Shown here in pieces: positions 1 through 6,379 of a DNA stretch of 64,000 bases; position 1 is the first letter of the stretch; each line of letters opens with the position of its first letter. The DNA comes from Actinomycetota bacterium (GTDB taxonomy: Bacteria; Actinomycetota; Geothermincolia; Geothermincolales; RBG-13-55-18), in assembly GCA_014360655.1 (NCBI GenBank), contig JACIXC010000007.1:1-64000 (forward strand), in the 5' to 3' direction. A program made the position numbers and the translations under genes. The notes under the pieces are model-generated. The model ran no database searches. It worked only from the letters and a program-made list of their open reading frames with translations, and was not told the DNA's origin.

Positions 1-401
1 ACGCTGGAGGAAGAAAGGCGGATGCCGTAGTCCCTCTTGAGGATCACCGCTATCTTGTGCTTGGACCAGGCGGGGTGCTCTCTCCTTAAGTCGCAGATGA
101 GCTGGATCGTCTGCCAGGGGATCTCCGAGACCCTTTTCCTTTTCGGGGTGCGGGGGAGGTCCTCCAGTCCCCTGAGCCCCCGTTTCAGGTACCTCTTCAG
201 CCACTTGTAGAAGGTGGTGGGGGAGATGGCGAAGTGGCGGCAGGTCATCCTGGCATTTCCGCAGCTGCGAAAGTGCTCTATCCAGCGCAGCCTCCTTCTG
301 GCCTCCCTGGAGAGGACCTCGCCCATCATTCTCTCCAACTCCCATTGATGGGGAAGCCTGGTGTGGTAGATACTAGTAGTGGTTCCAACTGAACCCTTCA
401 T
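1..401 (-). CDS. IS481-like transposase, N-terminal part (runs off window)
   Basis: Reading the minus strand from an ATG at 401 gives an open frame that stays open to the window edge, so only the first 133 codons are seen. The start follows an ideal AAGGAGG site five to six bases upstream. Around residues 50-75 there is a helix-turn-helix of the type that opens IS481-like transposases, with CRHFAISPTTFYKWLKRY followed by GLRGLEDLPRTPKRKR, and then a second basic segment (HPAWSKHKIAVILKRDYGIR). The catalytic DDE domain would lie outside the window. An internal ATG at 329 is possible, but it lacks so good a ribosome site. The family call rests on the HTH pattern; an orphan HTH protein is a less likely alternative. 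Confidence 0.8.
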   Translation of the reverse strand, partial: MKGSVGTTTSIYHTRLPHQWELERMMGEVLSREARRRLRWIEHFRSCGNARMTCRHFAISPTTFYKWLKRYLKRGLRGLEDLPRTPKRKRVSEIPWQTIQLICDLRREHPAWSKHKIAVILKRDYGIRLSSSS

Positions 402-402
402 T

Positions 403-458
403 TGGACACCTCCTTGCTCTGCTTCTTTTTTACACAAAGCAAGTATAGGGGGTGTCCA
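403..458. repeat. Inverted repeat around transposase ribosome-binding site
   Basis: TGGACACC (403-410) is exactly complementary to GGTGTCCA (451-458), and just inside it CTTGCT (413-418) pairs with AGCAAG (438-443). The left arms contain the transposase Shine-Dalgarno, so in minus-strand RNA a hairpin could hide it. The pair may also belong to the end of the insertion sequence. Confidence 0.6.
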
Positions 459-551
459 CCATGTTTCTGAACCCGGGCAGCCGGCGCCGGTTCACCCCTG
501 GTTTAATAAGCAGCGGCGAGCGCGAAAGGAGTGGCGCGTCGCGCCATCTCG

Positions 552-824
552 TCAATGCCTGCGTCCCCGCAGGAGCCAGGCGAGGAGCCTCACCGCCAGG
601 AGCAGCACCGCCGCTCCCACGAAGGCAACGAAGAAACTCCACCAGTTGAAGGCGAAGGTGACCTTCTCGTTCCGCAGGTAGGTGAAGATGAAGCCCCCGA
701 TGAACGCGCCGATGATCCCCACCACGGGGTTCAGGAGGCAACCGTATTTCTTCTTGGTGCCGGTGGCCACGCCCGCCAACCACCCGGCGAAAAACCCTAT
801 GACGATCCATCCAGCCAGCGACAT
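552..824 (-). CDS. GlsB/YeaQ/YmgE-type small membrane protein
   Basis: A 90-residue protein with three hydrophobic segments (about residues 4-20, 30-50 and 60-84). Glycine-rich motifs GWIVIGFFAGWLAG and NPVVGIIGAFIGGFIF match the transglycosylase-associated (GlsB/YeaQ) family of small inner-membrane proteins. In other bacteria these are linked to general stress, but the biochemical function is unknown. A charged RGRRH tail closes the protein. It lies alone between the transposase and a pyrimidine-rich tract. Length and spacing of the segments are normal for the family. The family assignment is solid; the role is not known. Confidence 0.85.
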   Translation of the reverse strand: MSLAGWIVIGFFAGWLAGVATGTKKKYGCLLNPVVGIIGAFIGGFIFTYLRNEKVTFAFNWWSFFVAFVGAAVLLLAVRLLAWLLRGRRH

Positions 825-840
825 GCCGGTAGCCCCCTAT

Positions 841-1159
841 TCTTCCAATTTTCCGCTTCTCGCTTGTCTCTCGCCCGTCTCTTCCCTTTCGCTTTCCCGT
901 CTCTTTCCTGCTTCTTCCCCTTCTTTTTCCTTTCCTTTTCCCATCTCTTCCCCGTCTCTTCGCTTTCTTTTTTCTTTCCTCTTCCCGTTTCTTCCCCCTC
1001 TCTTGCCCGACCCATCCCCATCCCTGACGCCCCTCTCATCCCCTGCCCTTCCCGTTCCCCTTATCCTCTTGTCCTTCCTTTTCTCGTGACCGCTTCCCGC
1101 TCGTTTCCCCTCCCGTTCCCCCTTCATCCCCTGCTCTTTTCGCTTTCTCCGCCTCGCCT
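841..1159. repeat. Low-complexity polypyrimidine tract
   Basis: Nearly the whole stretch on the plus strand is C and T, in short variants of ttcccctcttt and ctttcccgtctctt. No believable gene lies in it; the frames that stay open on either strand are only Lys/Glu/Arg- or Ser/Phe/Pro-rich by-products. It separates the small membrane protein from the next minus-strand gene. Confidence 0.85.
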
Positions 1160-1834
1160 TCACCCCTCTTGTTTCCCTTCCGCCCGCGCCATCTCCAGGG
1201 CTTTCTCCTCCAGCAGCTCGCTATAGCGCTCCCACTGTGACTTCTCCCCGTCGGGGGCGCGCCAGAGAACGAAACGGCAGGTCTCGGCGCCGGCAGGAAT
1301 GGTCTGGGTGAAGCGCACCTGCCAGTCGGTGAGCAGTCCTTTCTCCCTCACCGCCTCCAGCATGCCCTGCACGAAGTAGCGCTGCACGCGGCAGTCGAAG
1401 GCCCCGTAACAGTCCTGGTGGGGGCACCATAGGATGTGAAAGCTGACCTCGTCCTCGGAGTCTATGCTCGGCTCCTCCAGGGAAGCGTAGGCGATGCAGT
1501 TTACCACGGTGGCGAAAAAGCTGGCCGTCTCGGCGTCGGAGAGGCCCGCGGGCTTCTCCAGGTCCCCCATCATCTGCCTTCCCACATCCCTGCCCACCTC
1601 GACCAGGGCCTCCTTCACCACCCTCTGCCCCTCGGCGCCGAACTCGCGCTCGCACGCTTTCAGGATGCCTATCACCGCCATGGCCTGCATGGTGCCCCAT
1701 ACCCACAGGACGGAGGGGTCGAAGTCCGTCTTCGCCAGCACCTCCTCGCGCAACCTCCGCAACCCCTCCCGGTAGGGGAAATTGAACCTGAATTCCTTCC
1801 AGCTTTCCTCTGTCCGGTGTTCGTAATGCGCCAT
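1160..1834 (-). CDS. L-2-amino-thiazoline-4-carboxylate hydrolase-like protein
   Basis: A 224-residue soluble protein. The ATG at 1834 is chosen because GGGGAGG lies eight bases upstream; a GTG at 1858 is in frame but lacks a site. The C-terminal half holds the pattern I associate with the L-2-amino-thiazoline-4-carboxylic-acid-hydrolase-like family: an HILWCPHQDCYGAFDCRVQRYF segment with conserved cysteines and aromatic residues near the end of the protein, after a helical N-terminal half. Members are usually annotated by similarity only, and substrates of most are untested. Flanking pyrimidine tracts isolate it from other genes, so context gives no help. Family call moderate, function low. 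Confidence 0.55.
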   Translation of the reverse strand: MAHYEHRTEESWKEFRFNFPYREGLRRLREEVLAKTDFDPSVLWVWGTMQAMAVIGILKACEREFGAEGQRVVKEALVEVGRDVGRQMMGDLEKPAGLSDAETASFFATVVNCIAYASLEEPSIDSEDEVSFHILWCPHQDCYGAFDCRVQRYFVQGMLEAVREKGLLTDWQVRFTQTIPAGAETCRFVLWRAPDGEKSQWERYSELLEEKALEMARAEGKQEG

Positions 1835-1904
1835 CGTTTCGACCTCCCCGCTTTTCACGTGCGCGCTTCCCGGGCCTTGCCCGCCGGTCCCTATCAGCCT
1901 ATCA

Positions 1905-2262
1905 TCGAACTCCTTTTCCTTCCCCTTTCCCTCTAACTTCCCGCCTCCCGTTCCCCTCTAGCTTCCCGCTTTCTCTCCTCCTTCTCCCTTACTTTTCCCT
2001 CCTTCTCCCTTCCTGTTTCCCTCTTTCTCCCCTCCAGCTCCCCTCTTGTTTCCCGCTTTCTCTCCTCCTTCTCCCTTCCTTTTCCCTCCTTCTCCCTTCC
2101 TGTTTCCCCCTTTCTCCCCTCCAGCTCCCCTCTTGTTTCCCGCCTTCTCCCCTGCTTCTCCCCTCCTGTTCCACACCTCCCCCTCTTTAGCTTCCCTCTT
2201 TCTCCCCTCCCGTTCCCCTCCAGCTTCCCTCCAGCTTCCCCCTTGCTTCCCTTGGACGCAAT
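1905..2262. repeat. Tandem polypyrimidine repeat tract
   Basis: The plus strand is almost all C and T. It carries imperfect tandem copies of a unit about 75-80 bases long, containing ctcttgtttcccgctttctc and ctcctccttctcccttcc. On the minus strand it reads as repeats of Gly-Lys-Gln-Glu-Gly-like codons, but there is no gene-like start or composition. It sits immediately upstream of the preceding minus-strand gene, so its transcript leader would be purine-rich. Confidence 0.85.
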
Positions 2263-2852
2263 CCCGAGTATCGCCTCCCGAGCATGCCGCCGATGATACA
2301 CCCAGCCTTACTCGACCCTCGTTCTCCGCTCCTTGCGCGGCAGCGTTCACTACCCCCCTTTCGCCGCCTGTCGCTCCATTATTTCATTACCCCGTCTCCG
2401 CCGGCTGTCACTCCCCTATCATATTATGATGACGGGATATTCGTATGGCCGAGGATATGGACGGGATATGCCGGCGGAGCCGGTGACGGCGGACGGGGCA
2501 GGATACGGTTGCCGCGGAGCGATGACGCCTCGTTACGAGCCGCGTCGGCCGGCGATCTCGAAAAACTGCAAAGACAGAAGGGAGCGCCGGGCGCGAGGGT
2601 GGAGGCGCCAGGGCAAAGGAGGCCGGGCGAACCGCGACGCGTCGCGGGCAAGACATTTGCAGGGAGTTCGGCGAAGGGAAGGGCCGCGCGGTGAACCGCG
2701 GAACGATTCCGTTACGTCAAAAGGGCTGGCAGGGAAGAAGCCGGGCAAGGCGGTAACCGCAAGGGGGCGCGAGGGATAAGGAGGCCGAGCGAACCGCGGT
2801 GCGTGGCGGGCAAGGTGTTTATAAGAAGTTCGGCGAAGGGAAAGGAGCCGCG
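2263..2852. repeat. Gene-free stretch with an imperfect ~75-bp direct repeat
   Basis: I see no convincing gene here. Two related blocks, about 2614-2690 and 2775-2852, share the order aaggaggccg(g/a)gcgaaccgcg, a variable part, gcgggcaag, then agttcggcgaagggaa, about 161 bases apart. The second copy ends in the ribosome site and start codon of the lipoprotein gene that follows. Confidence 0.6.
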
Positions 2853-3641
2853 ATGAAAGGAGGCAGGTTGTCGAGAAACCGGTTATCGATAGAACCAAAG
2901 TTGCATGATGGAGTGTCACGGCACGGGCCGTCGCGGAATACATTCTTGCAGGACGGTCCGCCGGGGTATGGGCCCTCGCGCGAGAAGCTGTCGCTGGAAG
3001 GGCTGTCGCGAGGCCGCCTGCTGCGGTGGTGCGTCACGGTCTTGACGCTTTTCCTGCTTGCTTCCGCCGTTCTCCTCGCAGGATGCGGGAAGACCACGCC
3101 GGGCACGCAGGAGCAGGGAAAAGAAGGCCAGGGAAAGGAGGAAAAGGGGGGCGGGGAAGGGCAGGAAGGCCAGGGGGGTCCGGTCACGCTTACCCTCTAC
3201 TTCATGGAGGTGACCCCCACCGACTTCTACCTGGTTCCGGAGAAACGCACCATACCCTATACCCAGGCGGTGGCCCGCGCGGCCATGGAGGAGCTTTTCA
3301 AGGGCCCCGCGGAGGGAAGCGGGCTCAAGGCCATTTTTCCCAACACCGTCAAGGTGCTGGATATAAGCATCAAGGACGGCATCTGCACCCTCAACGTGAG
3401 CAAGGAGATCATCACCGACAAGGCCCAGCAGGGGGGTGCCGGAGCCGCGGTGGAAGACCTTGCCCTCACCTCCATCGCCAACACCCTGACCGAGTTCCCA
3501 ACCATCCAGAAGGTGAAGCTGCTGGTCGAGGGGCAGCAGAGCGGCATGGTGGACGGCCTCTTCATCGAGGATTTCTGGGGACACGTCGGCCTGCCCGAGT
3601 ACCTGGAGCGCGACATGTCGAAGGTGAAAGCCCCTTCTTGA
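2853..3641 (+). CDS. GerMN-domain lipoprotein
   Basis: A 262-residue protein. The ATG at 2853 has AAAGGAG just upstream. Residues 1-50 are an unusual polar stretch with three SR-G/N-L like repeats. A hydrophobic segment follows and ends in the lipobox LLAGC, so the mature protein is probably lipid-anchored on the outside of the membrane. Then comes a Gly/Glu/Gln-rich linker and a GerMN domain: VTLTLYFMEV, the VARAAMEELFKGP helix, and VKVLDISIKDGICTLNVSKE near the end. GerMN domains occur in spore-germination GerM and in actinobacterial lipoproteins such as LpqB. The exact job is not known. The extra residues before the signal segment could mean a later start that I cannot identify. Confidence 0.8.
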   Translation: MKGGRLSRNRLSIEPKLHDGVSRHGPSRNTFLQDGPPGYGPSREKLSLEGLSRGRLLRWCVTVLTLFLLASAVLLAGCGKTTPGTQEQGKEGQGKEEKGGGEGQEGQGGPVTLTLYFMEVTPTDFYLVPEKRTIPYTQAVARAAMEELFKGPAEGSGLKAIFPNTVKVLDISIKDGICTLNVSKEIITDKAQQGGAGAAVEDLALTSIANTLTEFPTIQKVKLLVEGQQSGMVDGLFIEDFWGHVGLPEYLERDMSKVKAPS

Positions 3642-3889
3642 GGGGAATGGCGGCCGCCGGTAAGAAAGGGTCGGAAAATCGCCCTCGGCCTTGAGTATGT
3701 AACGTCTTGAGGCAACGCGGAAGGCCCGCACCACGACGACCGCATGGGGACGCGGGATGAGCCGGAAGAAAGGCGATGGCACGCCCGCGCGGGAATGGCA
3801 TGGAAACGACGTGCCCGCACGGGGGTGGAATACGGGCGGACGCGAGGACAAGGTAAAGGCCGGAGACCTGCGCCCCGGCCTTGTTACGC

Positions 3890-3966
<77 letters not shown>

Positions 3967-4279
3967 TCGCTTTTCAAGTTCCCAATATTTTTCCACTGCA
4001 TTTTATATGTTACACGAAGAGGCATCAGAACAACAAGGGGGGTGCAGCCTAGCGGCGCCCTCGCCCGAGGCGCCTCCGCGGCGGGAAAGCGTCGCGCGCC
4101 CCCGCCTTTGGATGTGTCCGCCGGCGTTTATAATAGGCACTGTGAGGTGGGATGGGCGGCGGACATCGTCGTCGCCGCTGCGGGTAACCTTGTGAGGCGT
4201 TGCTCGGCCGAGAGCCGGCGGGGAAAGCGATGGGCGTTTTTGCGAACGGGGTCTTAAGAAACAGGGTTGAGGTGTCCTC

Positions 4280-4906
4280 ATGAGGATACTGGGAGGGCGT
4301 CGAGCGGTCTACATGGCAGTAAGCGTATCCGTGCTGCTCATCGTCGCCTTCGCCGTGCTCATGCCATATCTCTACGACCGGGTGAGGCGGGGCGCCGCGG
4401 AAGTGGAGGGCGCGAGCGCGGAGGCGGGCACATCCAGGCCCCTTACCCACGATGAGCTGCTCGGTCCCCCCCTTTCCTTCGAAACCCCGGCCTACATCAG
4501 CATCCCCGCCATAGGGCTGGACGAGGAGGTGCGCGAGGGGAGCGACGACGAGGAGGAGCTTTACGAGATCCTCGCGCTGGGACCCATTCACCTCCCACAC
4601 ACCGGCTTCCCCGGCTGGCCGGGCAACTGCGTCATCTCCGGCCACCGCACCACCAAGACCAGGCCCTTCAACCGCCTGGACGAGCTCAAGGCCGGCGATT
4701 CCATATACATCCGCAACCCCCGAGGCCTCTATGAATACCGGGTCTACGAGCTAAGATACATCGACCCCAGCGAGAACGTGACCCTGCAGACGGAGGAACC
4801 CATCCTCACCCTCACCACCTGTGCCCCGGAAGGGCAGGCCACGCAGCGCCTAGTGGTGCGTGCCTCCCTGCAGGGTTTCACCCCCGTGGAGGAGATGGAG
4901 CATTAA
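4280..4906 (+). CDS. Sortase family protein (class E-like)
   Basis: A 208-residue membrane-anchored transpeptidase. One transmembrane helix covers about residues 10-30, so the enzyme faces outward. The sortase core has the three catalytic residues: His122 in VISGHRTT, Cys181 in LTLTTCAP and Arg190 in QRLVV. Sortases cut a sorting signal in exported proteins and join them to the cell wall or to each other as pili. Class E is favoured because of the actinobacterial setting and the TLTTC motif; class D/F is possible. No LPxTG-like protein is encoded next to it, so its substrates are probably elsewhere. None of the repeat-rich exported proteins in this window ends in a recognisable sorting signal. 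Confidence 0.88.
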   Translation: MRILGGRRAVYMAVSVSVLLIVAFAVLMPYLYDRVRRGAAEVEGASAEAGTSRPLTHDELLGPPLSFETPAYISIPAIGLDEEVREGSDDEEELYEILALGPIHLPHTGFPGWPGNCVISGHRTTKTRPFNRLDELKAGDSIYIRNPRGLYEYRVYELRYIDPSENVTLQTEEPILTLTTCAPEGQATQRLVVRASLQGFTPVEEMEH

Positions 4907-4966
4907 GAGGAAGGGGGCAGGGACACACGGCGCATGGTGGTGCGCGCCTTCCGTGTACGCAGCGCT

Positions 4967-6070
4967 TTAGGTGGTGCTTATCTGCATTTCCAGGACGTGC
5001 GGTTCCGGCATACTCTGCTCGACCACCGCCTCCTGCCCCTCCAGTCCCTCGAAGACCGCCGCCACCATGCCCGCCAGGCGGGGAGGGAAGAACGGGTTCC
5101 CGACGCTCAGCTCCAGGTGCCCCACCCCGAAGTTGACGCTCAGGGGAATTCCGTATCCCCATGCGTACAGGCGCTCAAGGAGCTCGCGGTAGGTTTCTGC
5201 CCTGTCGTGTCCCCACAGGTCCTCCATTGTCTCCATATGGTAATTCTTGGTAATTTCATACAGCTCCTGCTCCAGGCTCCTTCCCACCGTCTTTTCCAGC
5301 TCGTGCAACACACCGAGCATGACGTGACCGGTGCTGAAGACCACCCGTCTTCCCTCGGGGAGGAGCTCGATACAGCCTTCCTCCTCCTTCCACGCCAGTG
5401 ATGTGAGGGAGGAAGGCACTCCGCAGCGGGGACAGGTCTCCCGCCGCGCTTCGCGGTCGGGAAAGGATGCAGCCGCCGCAAGCTCCTTCTTTGCAAGGCG
5501 CAGGTCCCGCAGGGCTTCCAGGTCCGGCTCCTCCTCCTCGATACCCTCGGGGAGGGGAGTCGCGGTGAGCAGGTAGTCCTCGCCCTCCCTCGTCCACGCC
5601 ATCTCCATGGGCACGCCGTCGACCATGGCGCAGAACCCCTTGGTCCCCCAGGCCAGGGAAAGTATGTCGAACGCGTTGGAGACCCTCAGCAGCACTACCT
5701 TGTGCCTGCGGTACTCGAGCAACTCGAGGTGGCCGAAACCGAAGAAAGCCAGTTCGTCGATGACCTTCTGCAGCAGGAAAGAGAAGGGCAGCCTGCGCAA
5801 CACCACGCCGCGCCAGCCGAAAAGGACGTTCTCCCCGAGGTAGTCGAGAACGGATGCCTTCTGGCCGCGGATGTAGGCACCGGAGATGGGTACCCCCAGC
5901 CTGTCCTCAAGCTCTTTCCACACGTAAGGGTAGTAATCGGCCTCGAAGAACACCATGCGCATGTCGGGATCGTGGCGTGAAAAAATGGTGCCGTTACCGG
6001 GCCACAGGAAACCCTTGGAAAGCCGCCTGGGCAATCCGCATGCCTTGCATCGTGGCAGGGCCATTTTCAC
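4967..6070 (-). CDS. Two-module CxxCG protein (paralogue A)
   Basis: A 367-residue protein of unknown function, starting at GTG 6070 or at the in-frame ATG 6064, which also has a suitable site (GGAAGGCAGG). It consists of two copies of a module of about 170 residues. Each copy opens with a Cys pair, CKACGLP near residue 8 and CPRCGVP near residue 216, then an aromatic W...G(T/C)I strand. A charged helix with a Leu-Glu-x2-(L/V)-G motif follows, and the copy ends with a G(F/V)GHLEL...N(A/P)F strand pair. Two other genes in this window (41154-42224 and 48405-49481) share this layout and length. The Cys pairs suggest zinc or another metal. There is no signal peptide or membrane helix. The fold may resemble V4R-type sensor domains, but that is only a guess. 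Confidence 0.8.
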   Translation of the reverse strand: MKMALPRCKACGLPRRLSKGFLWPGNGTIFSRHDPDMRMVFFEADYYPYVWKELEDRLGVPISGAYIRGQKASVLDYLGENVLFGWRGVVLRRLPFSFLLQKVIDELAFFGFGHLELLEYRRHKVVLLRVSNAFDILSLAWGTKGFCAMVDGVPMEMAWTREGEDYLLTATPLPEGIEEEEPDLEALRDLRLAKKELAAAASFPDREARRETCPRCGVPSSLTSLAWKEEEGCIELLPEGRRVVFSTGHVMLGVLHELEKTVGRSLEQELYEITKNYHMETMEDLWGHDRAETYRELLERLYAWGYGIPLSVNFGVGHLELSVGNPFFPPRLAGMVAAVFEGLEGQEAVVEQSMPEPHVLEMQISTT

Positions 6071-6379
6071 ACCTGCCTTCCGTGAACCTTGGTGCCCTCC
6101 AGGCCCAAGTCCAATCTCCCCACCGGTAAGCCTATCTTACTCGCTCGCACAACCGTTGTCATTAGCCGACGTCAAAAGGGCTGTCACATCGGGGCTTCCG
6201 TACGGGAACCCTTCGGCACGAGTGAACACCTTGCTCGGGGAGGATAACGGTGGGGGGCGGGGATGCGTCCAACCTTCCGAGTTCGCGAACGAACAGACCT
6301 GTCTTTCCCCCACCGTGTTCCGCGACCCGCAAGGCGGGCAACCCGCGGTCGCCTTGCAGCAGCTCCGCTGCGCGGTCTC
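6071..6379. other. Intergenic stretch without a recognised feature
   Basis: About 310 bases between two minus-strand genes. No open frame with gene-like character, RNA gene or clear hairpin terminator was found. Confidence 0.5.

Noticed and set aside
797-1226. Open frames in the pyrimidine tracts (Lys/Glu/Arg- or Ser/Phe/Pro-rich)
   Set aside because: Open only because C/T-only DNA lacks stop codons; no start site or family.
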